64,000 bases of DNA from Manihot esculenta (Eukaryota; Streptophyta; Magnoliopsida; Malpighiales; Euphorbiaceae): NCBI RefSeq assembly GCF_001659605.2, contig NC_035170.2:29554020-29618019 (forward strand), given 5' to 3'. Position numbers and translations under genes: made by a program. The notes under the pieces are model-generated. The model did no database searches, was not told the origin of the DNA, and saw only the letters and a program-made list of their open reading frames with translations. Below, one piece after another: positions 21,989 to 32,641 of the stretch. Within the stretch, counting starts at the first letter, position 1, and every line of letters begins with the position of its first letter.

Positions 21989-24613
21989 CTAAGTAACCTT
22001 CACCCAAACGTAAATCTGGTCAATCATGTTGCCCAACCAGCGGAAATAAGCTTGCCTCCGGGTAGTCTTTAGTAACAAAGGTCCCCAAAATCCCAAGAAC
22101 CCAACAATGAAGCCAAGTCCCATACTGATGTAGAATGGAGGTACATGCAACCCTTGCCCTGTTTCTGCTTCCATTTTTCTGCCAACCTGATTGTCAATAC
22201 AGTTGGGATCTTCATTTGATTTATCTTCTGAGCAATTATATGCGAGGGGAGGCCCACAGAGGTTGTGATTCCCTTGATATGATGCTGCATCAAATGTTAG
22301 CATATTACCTCCTGAAGGAATTGATCCAGACAACCTGTTATGTGACAAATTTAAATGTGAAAGAGAGATCAAGTCTGTAATGCTGGTCGGAATGCTGCAT
22401 GAAAGTTGATTCCGTGACAAATCAAGAGACTCCATGAATTCCATTTCACCTATGTTCGGCGGGATGGCCCCCATCAAATTATTTCTGGACAGGTTCAAGG
22501 ATAACAATCCAACTAGGCTTGTAATTTCTTGAGGAATTTCTCCAGTTAAACTATTTGAAGAAAAATCTAGTATCTTCACCAATTGAAGAATTTTGCCATA
22601 CATGTAAGGATCATACATGTAAGAACGAACAGTTACAAACTCGGACATGGCCTTGAAGTTATCCACACAACGTGGAATCTCTCCAGACAAGTAATTTGAG
22701 GAAAGGTCCAGGATTTTCAGGGATTCTAATTGGCACACCTCCACAGGGATATGCCCCTTAAATGCATTTGAACTCAAGCCAAGAATCATCAGGTTTAACA
22801 GATTTTCCCCAATCCATTCTGGTATTTCGCCAGACAGTCTGTTCTGCCCAAGATCAAGAACAAACAAACTGGTGCAATTCTTCAATGATGAAGGAATCTT
22901 CCCAGAAAGACCATTACGATCTAATCTCAAAGAATTGAGCCGTAGAAGATGCCCAATTGATTCAGGGATTTTTCCAGACAGATCATTGCTTGCTAAATTT
23001 AAAATGACCAAATTTTTACCATGAGTCCAACAGTCTGGAATCTGTCCTGATAAAAAATTATTCGAAATATCCAGATATTTCAGAGAATTATTTACCTTTA
23101 ACATTTCGCAAAGGTGGACGATTGATCCAGAAAATGAATTTCTAGCTAGAACCACTGTTGCGATGTTGGGAGAGAGAAGAGGAAGAGGACCTGATAATTT
23201 ATTCGAACTCAAATCTATGGTTGACAACTTTATTTTGGATGATAAATCCAGCACAGTTCCAGTAAGGTTGTTGGAAGAAAGATTCACATGTCCTATCTCT
23301 GAAGTGAGATTCCAAAACCAATCTGGCAAAGCATCTGAAATTCCATTTTTTGAGATGTCAATGGCTGAAATGAGCTTCTGAGATCGAATCCATTGTGGAA
23401 ACTGTGGCCCAAGTTTGCAAGAATGTAGACCTATGCTCTCTAGTTGAAATGAAGGAACCCAGCTTGAGCTAACATTCAATATCAAATTGTTACCAGAAAA
23501 TTCTAGTACTTGCAAGTTGCTGAAGTTTAGTAATTCAGCATCAGTGACAACACCCTCCAAGGAATTCCAGGAAACATCCAAGACTCGTAATCTTGAAAGC
23601 TTTGGAAGAATTTTCTGCAAAGTCCCATTCAGTTGGTTGTGAGAAAGATACAACTCTCTCAAGGATGAAAATTCTTTGGGTTGATTTTTTACAAAGATCA
23701 TACCCAAAGTTGTTGGTATAGGGCCTGCAAGATTGTTCTCTGACAGGTCGAGTACAATCAAAGAAGTCATGTGGCCAAATGCTTCAGGAATGGAACCATG
23801 CAACTCATTTCTTCTTAGATTTAGGAAAACAAGACTCTGCTCAATTTCAAAAAGCCAATTGGGTATCCTGCCATAAAGTCTGTTAAATGAAAGATCCAGG
23901 ATCTTCAGAGAGGTAAAATTCACACGTGGCAGAGAATGAGGAAGGTCTTGAAGTTTACAGGCAAATAGGCTTAACTCAATAAGTGAAGAGAGCATATTAA
24001 TATCATCGAGCCAGTTTACTATGTTGCTGAGATCAACACCACCCAGATCAAGAAGTTTTAAGGAAGAAAGATGATGAAGCCAATTAAGGTCATTTGCCCT
24101 CAAAGAATAGCCATTGCCACTCAAATCAAGGGAGACCAAGTGTGAAAGATTTCCTAGCTGATCAGGAATGGTTCCCTTGAAATTGGCATCGGATAAGTTG
24201 AGGTGTTTTAAGTTAGAGAGAGAACCAATAAACTCAGGAATTTGTATTTGGCGAAAATCATTCAAGCTCAAGTCTAGATAACTCAAGTATGGCAAGTCAA
24301 GCAAAGATGTCCTCAACTGACCTTGCATGGCCTCAGATGAATCTGAGCTGTGGAGATCAAGAGCAATGACATGGCCTGTTTCATTTTCGCATTTCACCCC
24401 TCTCCATTTGCAGCAATCTTCTTCTGGTACCCAGGAAGAGAAGCGATCCAAATGACTCTGAAAACCTTCTTTGAAGGTTTGAAGGGCTTTCTGCTCACTA
24501 TCTAAGCACTGCACTTTCAAAGCTACAACATCCCAACTGTATTCAGTACTTATCATGAATACATATGCAATGAATATGAAAATGGTTACAAGTTCTTTTA
24601 GAATACTTCCCAT
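21989..24613 (-). CDS. Receptor-like protein (LRR-RLP, EIX2-like), intact
   Basis: Single-exon ORF of 874 aa with the ATG at 24611-24613 (MGSILKELV); an upstream TTG-initiated extension is not a plausible start. Domains in order: signal peptide, LRR N-terminal cap with paired Cys (EEDCCKWRGVKC), a long array of plant-type LRRs (LxxLxxLxLSxNxLxGxIP), a short non-LRR island around VTVRSYMYDPYMYG, four more repeats, an acidic Cys-containing juxtamembrane segment, one transmembrane helix (FYISMGLGFIVGFLGFWGPL) and a short cytosolic tail without kinase. Such receptors sit at the plasma membrane, sense apoplastic microbial or endogenous ligands, and signal through partners such as SOBIR1 (family knowledge). 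The ligand cannot be told from sequence. It is paralogous to the broken gene at 25881-30907 on the same strand, so this is a small RLP cluster. Confidence 0.93.
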   Translation of the reverse strand: MGSILKELVTIFIFIAYVFMISTEYSWDVVALKVQCLDSEQKALQTFKEGFQSHLDRFSSWVPEEDCCKWRGVKCENETGHVIALDLHSSDSSEAMQGQLRTSLLDLPYLSYLDLSLNDFRQIQIPEFIGSLSNLKHLNLSDANFKGTIPDQLGNLSHLVSLDLSGNGYSLRANDLNWLHHLSSLKLLDLGGVDLSNIVNWLDDINMLSSLIELSLFACKLQDLPHSLPRVNFTSLKILDLSFNRLYGRIPNWLFEIEQSLVFLNLRRNELHGSIPEAFGHMTSLIVLDLSENNLAGPIPTTLGMIFVKNQPKEFSSLRELYLSHNQLNGTLQKILPKLSRLRVLDVSWNSLEGVVTDAELLNFSNLQVLEFSGNNLILNVSSSWVPSFQLESIGLHSCKLGPQFPQWIRSQKLISAIDISKNGISDALPDWFWNLTSEIGHVNLSSNNLTGTVLDLSSKIKLSTIDLSSNKLSGPLPLLSPNIATVVLARNSFSGSIVHLCEMLKVNNSLKYLDISNNFLSGQIPDCWTHGKNLVILNLASNDLSGKIPESIGHLLRLNSLRLDRNGLSGKIPSSLKNCTSLFVLDLGQNRLSGEIPEWIGENLLNLMILGLSSNAFKGHIPVEVCQLESLKILDLSSNYLSGEIPRCVDNFKAMSEFVTVRSYMYDPYMYGKILQLVKILDFSSNSLTGEIPQEITSLVGLLSLNLSRNNLMGAIPPNIGEMEFMESLDLSRNQLSCSIPTSITDLISLSHLNLSHNRLSGSIPSGGNMLTFDAASYQGNHNLCGPPLAYNCSEDKSNEDPNCIDNQVGRKMEAETGQGLHVPPFYISMGLGFIVGFLGFWGPLLLKTTRRQAYFRWLGNMIDQIYVWVKVT

Positions 24614-25395
24614 GATCAACAAAATCCAATAGTTACTTCAAACGAAAGAATGTCTACAAATGGAATGCAATCAGCTTAGATGAAGACGAGTATTTACTTC
24701 CAAATTTCCTAGAAACTTCACTCTTCCACCATATAGGAGAAAAGCATGCGAAGACTTCATCCTTGACTCTAAAGATCCACGGGCAACATAAGTAGAAAAA
24801 GAAATAGACACTTTTTAATTTTCTCTTTTACTCTTCAGTAGATTTTCTTTAAGTCTAAGATAAATTATTTGTTTATGGTAGCGTATAAAATGGTCTAATT
24901 ACCGTATTGATGATAAAAGGAAAATGGTGGAGCTTCACATGAATAATAATAATTTAAAAAAATGAAAAACAACAACAACAAAAAAATCTTGTCACATCAG
25001 AGATGACTTTAAACATAGTCTTTCAGATCAGGCCATTTTTGCTTTCCAAGATAGAACAACCATTCCATTGTATCAATTCCTATTCCATTGTTGTGTTATT
25101 AACAAACCTTAGGAACTAAAATTACAAAGATACCAAGATTCTGCTTAAATCATTTGAATGCAATCCACTGTCATGTTACACAAATCTTCCTTTACCATAA
25201 TCATTTCCACAAGGAAACGATAGTCTGCAAAATAAAGAAATTCCATAGAAAGGATTGGGAACACATTAACTTGGCTCAACTCAACACAAATTCAATTACC
25301 CATACTTCAAAATAGAGATCACAAGATTGAGAAACAAAAACCTGGAGAAATCACTGGCTTTCCTTTTATCAGTACAACAAATAAAAATGATTCTA
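24614..25395. other. Promoter side of RLP gene 1, otherwise empty
   Basis: Region upstream of the intact RLP. AT-rich with simple (AAC)n stretches near 24968-24982. No ORF or RNA gene is recognised. Confidence 0.5.
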
Positions 25396-25400
25396 CCGAA

Positions 25401-25601
25401 ATAGAGGAGCTGGTAGATCCATTTGAAAACACGAATCCCATTAAGCCAGATTTTTATCACTTGGGTCCTTGTGGTTGTGAACTCTGACACCTACTCTGTC
25501 GTCTGGCCACTGCAACCACTACCCAAACATAACTCTGGTCAATCATGATACCCACAAATCGGAAATAGGCATGCATCCAAGTTTTATTCAATAGTAAAAG
25601 G
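25401..25601 (-). pseudogene. Duplicated 3' tail of an RLP gene
   Basis: Diverged copy of 25796-26018. It keeps the codons for the cytosolic tail (AYFRFVGIMIDQSYVWVVVA on the minus strand, stop TGA at 25457-25459) and the following 3' UTR, where both copies share 'ccatttgaaaacac'. No LRR or transmembrane part is attached. It is a partial tandem duplication with a period of about 395-415 bp, or the last trace of a lost third RLP. Confidence 0.8.
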
Positions 25602-25880
25602 CAATAGTTTTAATCCATGGATATCAAACACTTGCAGCTTGGAATGGCTATAAAAAAAGAGTCAACAAACATCAAAATCCCCTGTAAATTAAACCTTCGC
25701 GTATCGATGCTTCACCTCACTTACCCACTGAAGCTGAGAATAATTCAGTAATAAATAATAATTTTTTCTAAAATTTTTCAGTGTCTTGGTCTGCAATAGA
25801 GGAGCTGTAGCTCCATTTGAAAACACAAATCCACTCTGATGCAAGATTTTACTATCTAACTTGTTGTCTCCTTTCATCAC

Positions 25881-26852
25881 CTAGGTCCTTTGTGGCTGTG
25901 AACTCTGAAACTTTCTCTGTAGTCTGGCCACTGCAACCACTACCCATACATAAATCTGGTCTATCATGTTCCCCACAAAGCGGAAATAGGCATGCCTCCA
26001 AGATGTACTCAATAGCAAAGGACCCCAAAATCCCCAAAACCCTGCAATGAAGCCAATAACCATGCTGATATAAAATGGTGGTATTTCAAATCCATGTCCT
26101 TCATCTACTTCACTGCTCTTGATATTGCCTCCTAACTCCTTGTCTTTACAGTTTGGATCTTCATATGACTTGTCTTCCATGCAAGCGTTTCCAAGAAATG
26201 GTCCACAGAGATCAGGATTCCCCACAAATGATGTAGCATAAAATGTTGAGAATTGACCTTGTGAAGTAATTTTTCCTGATAGCTTGTTATAAGACAAATT
26301 TAGTGCTGAAAGAAAGTTTAAGTCGTACATGCTAGTTGGGATGGCACAAGAAAGCTGATTCCTTGATAAATCCAAAGCTTCCAATAAACTAATGGCACCA
26401 ATATCACTAGGAATGATACCTGTCAAATGATTTCGTGATAGATTCAACACTGACAATCCAATTAGCTCTGTCAATTCTCCTGGGATCTCTCCAATTAGAT
26501 TATTCGACGACAGATCCATGCCCCAAAAATAATCCCCATTCAGCAAATTTGATTGATGACGCCTTTTTGGTGCTAACCACATCAACTTCTGCAATTCATC
26601 TTTTGCATATGAAGCGTAATCATAATAAAGGGAAGAACGTTCTGCCTCCTTCTCTGCAAGTACCAGGAAATTGTTGATGCACCTTGGAATTCTTCCTGAT
26701 AGTGAATTGAAAGAAAGGTCTAATAGAACAATGTATTTCAACTGGCAAAGCTCCAGTGGTATATTTCCTTTCAACATATTCCGGCGTAACAGAAGTATCT
26801 GCAGGTTCTCTAAACTTTCCCCCAACCATGCTGGAAAGGTTCCAGATAGCGC
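25881..26852 (-). pseudogene. RLP gene 2, C-terminal part (split by solo LTR)
   Basis: An open frame of about 320 codons gives the last LRRs, a non-LRR island (about YYDYASYAKDELQKLMWL), four C-terminal LRRs, the acidic juxtamembrane stretch, a transmembrane helix (FYISMVIGFIAGFWGFWGPL) and a cytosolic tail rich in basic and Gln/Ser residues. The sequence flush with the LTR junction continues, in the same frame, the sequence on the other side of the LTR at 29058. These were therefore one gene before insertion. The listed ORF start within this part (26825) is incidental. Confidence 0.92.
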
Positions 26853-29057
26853 TGTAATACCCGGCTAGACTCCGGTATCGGAATCCCTACCGTCCGGTGG
26901 GACCTCGGATGTCGGAAACCTCTAGAAGGGTAAAACTATGATTTTATGAAATGTTTTCATGTATTTCATGTTTTTAAGTAAGAAATTAAATGAGTTTTTG
27001 CATGAAAAATCTTTGGAGGAAAACCCAGGTTCGGCCGCCGAACTCCGAAGTTCGGCCGCCGAACATGCATGCTTTCGGAGGGACTTTAGGCGCCCGAAAA
27101 TTTTGAGTGAGGGAAATGCAGGTTCGGCCGCCGAACTCCAAGTCCGGCCGCCGAACCTTGCATGCATACGGAGGCGCTTTCGGCCCCCGAACGTGGCCTG
27201 GCCAGCCACCTATAAAAAGGGGCACTTAGCCGAAATGGGAGAGTTTTTCTCCCATTTTCAGCCACAGCAAGCTTCCGACCTCCCTCTCCCAAATCTTGTG
27301 TTTTTCCTTCAATCCCCACCATTTTCTTTGAGTTTTAAGGTTCCACAAAAGTTTTTGAGTGTTTTTAAGCAAGTTTGGAGCTTGGAAGTCTTGGAGCTAA
27401 ATCCCTCCATTTTCCGAGCTAGGGTCGTTCTTCCTCTCGATCTTCAAGAGGTAAGCTTCGATCTATGCTTCTTTTATGTTTTATGAAAGTTTTATGCAAG
27501 TTGATGGGGTAGAATGCATGTTTAGGCTTATTGTTATGGGTTTATGTTGTGATTTGAACAATGTATGTTGGAAATGTGTTGTTTGAAGTGTTGTAGTTGG
27601 GGTATATTATAGTTTGAGACCCCTAGGTGTGATGTATGATGTGTATGCATGTGTAGAAACAAGTTTATGCATGTTTTGAGGCGTTTTGGAGGCTGTGGAC
27701 ACAAGGGAGCCAAGTTTCTGCCCTTCGGCAGAAACTCAGGTTCGGCCGCCGAAGTGACTTTCGGCCGCCGAACCCCCTTGTGGAGGCAGTTTTGGCTGCC
27801 GAAGCCTGCCCCCGAAACTCAAGTTTCGTCTCTGTCTGGGAGGTTCGGCCGCCGAAAGTGCCGCCGAACCTGCATGACTTTCGGCTGCAGAGGGACTTTC
27901 GGCCGCCGAACCTGCCGCCGAAAGTGCTCTGTTCAGCCATTTCTTGCATGTTTTCATGTGATGTTTTCAGGATGTTTAGGGGGTTTTTGGGGAGTATTTT
28001 AGAGTCATATTCATGTATGTTTGGTCCCTCATTTGAGTCCACCTGTGTAGGTTCGGACCCGAGGAACCGAGACCCCCAGCAGTGAGCCAGCTGCTTCAGA
28101 GTCTCTTCAGAGCTAGCCAGAGGTGAGTGGAATAAACTTTAAGTTTTAAAGCAAATTAATGAAATGTTTTAGCATGATTCACGCATCATGAATGCCATGA
28201 GATATATTAGGTTGTTTGCATTAGAATTCACGAATATGTTGCATTGCATACTTTGTTGTTGATGTGGATGAATGTTGAATGATCCATTAGCCCTTGTATG
28301 TCATGATAGCCTATGTGAGTCCAGGTGTGCCTGCTACGGCTCTACGCCCCTGGCACTATGACAGATTATGGAAGTCCGGGTGTGCCTGCTACGGCTCTAC
28401 GCCCCCGGCATGTATAAGTAAGAAAGATAAGGGCTAAATGGTGACAAGTTCATCCTTGTTGTGAAATGTTTGTGTTATGGCGCATACATGAAAGCATGAT
28501 TTAAATTGATGTTTTATTATTCTGCTCACTGGGCTCTAGTAGCTCACCCCACTCCCTTTATCCCCAGAGTTGCAGGTACAGGATAGATCAGGAAGTCGGC
28601 TAGAGTGAAGTTAAGTCATGTATGTTGTAATAGATAGTAGTGGACATGAACATGATGTAATGAGTATTTATGACCATGTAATGTAATGAATGATTTGATG
28701 ATGTATTGAGGATTATAGTAGTGCTTGACCTAGAGGTGTGTGAATCCCCATTATGTACAGAGTGTTTAATGAGTAATGATGCTAATGACCATGATTATCC
28801 AAGCTGATATGTATGATGATGATACCCCATTGGAGTATTTGATGAGGACTCCAGTGTGGGGTTTATGTATGATTTTGCGCATGCACAGGTTTTGCTTGGA
28901 TAAGAGAAAAGAAAAATTTTTACAGTTCATGTATATGTTGTTATGTATGGGATTCCACAGGTTTACAGGAGGTATGTAGGCTTGCTACGGGTCCCGGCGG
29001 CCTTAAGCCGATCTGGATCCTAGCGCCGGTAACGGGTCGGATTTCCGGGTCGTTACA
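26853..29057 (+). mobile_element. Solo LTR of Ty3/gypsy family, 2.2 kb, in RLP gene 2
   Basis: 2,205 bp beginning TGTAATACCCGG and ending GGGTCGTTACA, flanked by a perfect 5-bp target duplication AGCGC (26848-26852 and 29058-29062). No gag-pol, primer-binding site or polypurine tract is present, so this is a solo LTR left by recombination. Its start matches the LTR edge of the gypsy element at 1-176. It is GC-richer than its surroundings and carries many TTCGGCCGCCGAA palindromes (27030-27160 and 27740-27925), plus a duplicated 'ggtgtgcctgctacggctct' unit at about 28323-28404. It inserted antisense to the RLP gene. Confidence 0.95.
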
Positions 29058-30907
29058 AGCGCATTGTTCCCAAGGTTCAGGAAAAACAAACTTGTGCAGT
29101 TCCTCAAGGAATAAGGCATCTCACCATGAAAGTTATTATTGCTTAACGTCAAAACCTTGAGGTGAACTAAATCTCCTATTGACTCAGGGAGTTGGCCAGA
29201 CAACATGTTGAATCCCAAGTCCAGAAAAACCATATTTTGCCCGTAAGTCCAGCAATTTGGAAGCAATCCTGATAGAGCATTTTCAGACAAGTCAAGATGA
29301 CGCAGGGCATTATGTTCATTCAACAGATCACAGATGGGAGAAATTGGTCCAGAAAATGCATTCCCAGCTAGTATTAATGACTCCATTTTGAGGGGGAAAT
29401 GAGGCAAGGGACCATTAAACAGGTTGTAACTGAAATCCAGAGTCAACAGACTTGTAATTGATGATAAATCTGGCAGTCTCCCTCTGAGTTTATTATAAGA
29501 AAGATTCAAGTGCTTCATAGATAGAGAAAGATCCCAAAACCAATTGGGTATAGTGTCTGAAATGCTTGTATTAGATAAATCCATTTTCATAAGTTTCTTT
29601 TGGTTTTGGAGCCACTGGGGAAACCTTGGACCCATTTGGCAGGATTCCAAATGTACAGTCTCAAGTTGAAAAGCTGGAATCCATGTTGAACTGACATTCA
29701 GAATTAACTTGTTTGCAGACAAGTCAAGTACTCGCAAGCTACTAAAATTCTGTAAATGAACCTCTGTGATCAAACCTTCCAAGGAATTTGAAGCCATTTC
29801 CAACACAACTAATTCTGAAAGTTGTGGAAGGATTCTTTCTAAAGAACCATTCAACTCATTGTAGGAAAGTCGCAGTTCTCTCAAAGAAGAATGCTTTATG
29901 TGTTGCAGCTCTTGAATGAGACCCAGAGTTGCAGGTATTGAGCCCTCAAGACTATTGAATGCGAGATCAAGAACAACAAGAGATGTCATGTTGCCAAAAT
30001 TATGTGGAATTGAACCCTGGAGATGATTGTATGACAAATCAAGCACCGTAAGAGATGTAAAGTTAACAAAAGCATCAGGAATGGAACCTCCCAATTGGCA
30101 TCTGGTGAGATTAAGATATTGAAGAGTGTGACTGCTTTCAAGCAACCAATTGGGTATGGTAGAATAAAAGCTATTATAAGAGAGGTCAAGAACTTCCAAA
30201 GAAGTAAAATTCACAAAGGATAAAGATTGTTGAAGGATTGGAAGTTGACAGGAAAAAAATCTCAGCTCAATCAGAGAAGGCAGCATATTGATTGCATCTA
30301 GCCATTTAACTGCATTGCCAAGATCTACACCCCCCAAATCAAGGACTTCCAAGGAAGAAAGACCAGAAAGCCAGTGTAGATTATTGGCCTTGAGGGAAAA
30401 GCTGTTACCACTCAAGTCAAGAGACTGTAAACTAGACAAGTTTCCAAGATGATCAGGGACTGCCCCTTTGAAATTGGCATTAGATAAATTAAGATGCTTC
30501 AAATTAGAAAGAGAACCAATGAACTCAGGAATTGGTATGTGATTGAAATCAATGAAACTCAAGTCTAGATAACTCAGATATGGCAACCCAAGCAAGGATT
30601 CCCTCAACTGACCTTGCACTACCACAGAAGAATCAGGGCTATGGAGATCAAGGGTGATGACATGGCCTGTACTGTTGTTGCATCCAACTCCAATCCATTT
30701 GCAGCAATCTTCATCAGCTACCCATGATGAGAAATGATTAGAAGGATTAGTAAATCCTTCTTTAAACATCAGAAGAGCTTCCTGCTCACTATCAATGCAC
30801 TGGAACTTCATTTCTGCTACAACCCAATTGTGCTCATTGCCTAGCACCACAAGAAATGAAAACCAAGTGACTAGCATGGTTTGAGGCTTCCAGAATTTAC
30901 TTCCCAT
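29058..30907 (-). pseudogene. RLP gene 2, N-terminal ectodomain part (split by solo LTR)
   Basis: ATG at 30905-30907 (MGSKFWKPQT); an upstream GTG-initiated extension is not plausible. Signal peptide, LRR N-terminal cap (DEDCCKWIGVGC) and about 20 LRRs follow, in an otherwise clean frame up to the LTR. The frame then runs a further ~16 codons into LTR sequence before a stop near 29003. The product would be a secreted LRR ectodomain lacking the last LRRs, membrane anchor and tail. It is strongly similar to RLP gene 1 over the whole length. The clean frame outside the insertion suggests a fairly recent event. Confidence 0.92.
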
Positions 30908-30919
30908 GATCAAGAACAC

Positions 30920-31232
30920 AAGATTGTTGGAAGCTAATTAGTTTACTCTATGTGACTCCAAATGAAAGATAGAATGGTTTTTGGAATGATTTTCTGTGCA
31001 ATGTGCTCTATGTCAAGAAACCAGTATTTGTTTACTTAAAATGTATATATGTCAAGACATTAGTATTGCAGTGAAATTTCAACAGCATGACTGGGAAGAA
31101 AAGTGTCACCATCACAGAAGACTTCCATGCAAGAATTTCTTGGAAGTCGGCATATCATATAACCTTTCTCTTATTTTTCTAACAAATGAATCTTCTTATG
31201 TAATGATAATCTTTGATAGAGCTAACAAGAAC
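30920..31232. other. Spacer between RLP gene 2 and tRNA-Ser
   Basis: Presumed upstream region of the minus-strand RLP gene. No coding or repeat feature is recognised. Confidence 0.4.
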
Positions 31233-31314
31233 GTGGACATGCCGGAGTGGTTATCGGGCATGACTAGAAATCATGTGGGCTCTGCCCGCGCAGGTTCGAA
31301 TCCTGCTGTTCACG
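31233..31314 (+). tRNA. tRNA-Ser (anticodon AGA)
   Basis: An 82-nt cloverleaf with the long variable arm of a class II tRNA. The acceptor stem GTGGACA pairs with TGTTCAC with one G-T. The anticodon stem-loop is ATGACTAGAAATCAT with anticodon AGA; the variable arm is GTGGGCTCTGCCCGC. The T arm contains the B box GGTTCGAATCC. It is followed at once by an ATTTTT pol III terminator. It serves UCU/UCC-type serine codons. It lacks an encoded CCA and looks like a nuclear cytosolic gene. Confidence 0.95.
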
Positions 31315-31320
31315 ATTTTT
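31315..31320 (+). terminator. Pol III terminator of tRNA-Ser
   Basis: An ATTTTT run directly follows the tRNA discriminator base, and more T-rich sequence follows. This is the standard pol III stop signal. Confidence 0.8.
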
Positions 31321-31825
31321 CTTCTTTTTTTTTTCTTTTCTGTCTATTTGATATTACTTTAATTATAAGAACTTTTCTTTTTCAGAATGGTTAATCATAT
31401 AAAAAAAGTTAGTTAAAAATATAATGTGATTTTGAGTTAAAATGATAATAAAATAATTTCTTTGTATAGTTGAAAAATTAAAATGAAAAATCTTAATGTT
31501 ATTTTTTATGACTCTTACATTTTATTTATGATTTTTTTTTCATTTTTAAACCAGTAATATTCCCCTTATAAAAAGTCTAACATGCTATAAAGATTTAAGG
31601 CACACCTCCCTTTTAATTGAATTGCTATAATTAATATCAAAATCTATATTGAACCCATTTATAAGGTGAAGTAATTACATTTGGACTCCTACATTTTATC
31701 CATCATGGATGCAGCGATAGATATCTAGTTCACCATGGCCACAAATCCAAACGCTCTTATAGATGCTACACAGGCAATCACTTCCACAACCTAAGCTCTG
31801 CCAGAGGAAGGAGAGCTGAAATTAA
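31321..31825. other. Spacer, no gene seen
   Basis: AT-rich DNA after the tRNA gene. The last ~100 bases may be the decayed upstream part of the RNase H-domain relic that follows. Confidence 0.4.
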
Positions 31826-32215
31826 CGTTGCTGTGGCTTGGAGAAGATCCTACAGAGAAAGAACAGGAGGAGGCCTAGTCAGAAACTACCGGGGAGTTGG
31901 GTGCAAGGATTTGTAGCCAACTTTGGAAAAACCACAACCTTGAGTGCCGAAGCAAAAGCCATTCTGGAAGCGGTCAAGAGAGCCAACACCCTTCGTGCAA
32001 ATGAGGTTCACATCGAGACTGATTCCATGGAAGCTTTGGAGTCTATAAATGGCAAGCTGAAGGTTACTGAAGATTTAGAAAGTGTGTTCCAAGCCATCAA
32101 GTGGCATTACAAACAACATAAGCAAATTGTTATACGCCACATCAACAGGGAAGCCAGTCAAGGAGCGGATTAGCTAGCTAAATCAGCTATCTCCTTGCCA
32201 ATTGGTTTGTACACA
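31826..32215 (+). pseudogene. RNase H-like domain relic (RVT_3 type, probably LINE-derived)
   Basis: A plus-strand frame (31838-32173) encodes SAEAKAILEAVKRA, HIETDSMEALESIN and VIRHINREASQGAD. These are the helix and Asp strand motifs of the RNase H-like domain found at the end of plant LINE pol proteins and in stand-alone relatives. A one-base frameshift near 31893 separates the preceding GGGLVRNYRG motif. A TAG at 32171-32173 interrupts what should continue as a LAKSA motif. No reverse transcriptase remains. Confidence 0.75.
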
Positions 32216-32242
32216 GTCCAAGAGTTCCGGATAGAAGCCACT

Positions 32243-32641
32243 GTTATTCCGTTCAAATTGAAACAATCGGCGGAATCAAATTAATTTAAAATTTAAAATT
32301 TTAATTTAATTTTTTATTCGTTTCAATTCAGTTCAATTTAGTATTGATAAAAAAATTAAAAAAATAAATTAAACTAATAGTGATAATAATATATTATTTT
32401 TAATAATATAAAGAGATTATATCATATTAAAATTAAAATATTTCAATTAAATTTTAAAATATTAAAAATAAAATAGAAAAATAAAAATTTTATTAAAAAT
32501 TCAAATCGAATCGAACCGAATCAGACTGATTCAATTCCATTCGATTTTTTATCAAAATCAATTCGATTCAATTTTCATAAATATCAAATTTTCGATTTAT
32601 TCAATTTGATTCAATTTTAAACCGAACCGACTGAATGCTCT
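32243..32641 (+). repeat. Palindromic MITE-like element, copy D
   Basis: About 400 bp beginning 'gttattccgttcaaattgaa' and ending 'aaccgaaccgactgaatgct'. It has the same arms and the 'taataatatattatttttaa' core as copies B, C and E. Confidence 0.7.

Noticed and set aside
27029..27925. Regularly repeated palindromes resembling a CRISPR array
   Set aside because: Spacing is irregular, spacers are not unique units, and the context is a plant LTR.
26922..28085. Several short ORFs on both strands with repeated FGGR / SAAE / RPP peptides
   Set aside because: They are translations of the TTCGGCCGCCGAA palindrome arrays in the LTR. They appear in several frames at once and have no family resemblance.
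28776..28979. 67-aa Met-rich ORF inside the solo LTR
   Set aside because: It lies in LTR sequence, is not shared as an open frame with the other LTR copies by eye, and has no domain.
30996..31394. 132-aa plus-strand ORF running across the tRNA-Ser gene
   Set aside because: It overlaps the tRNA in sense, has no recognisable domain, and lies in the RLP upstream region. It is a chance frame.
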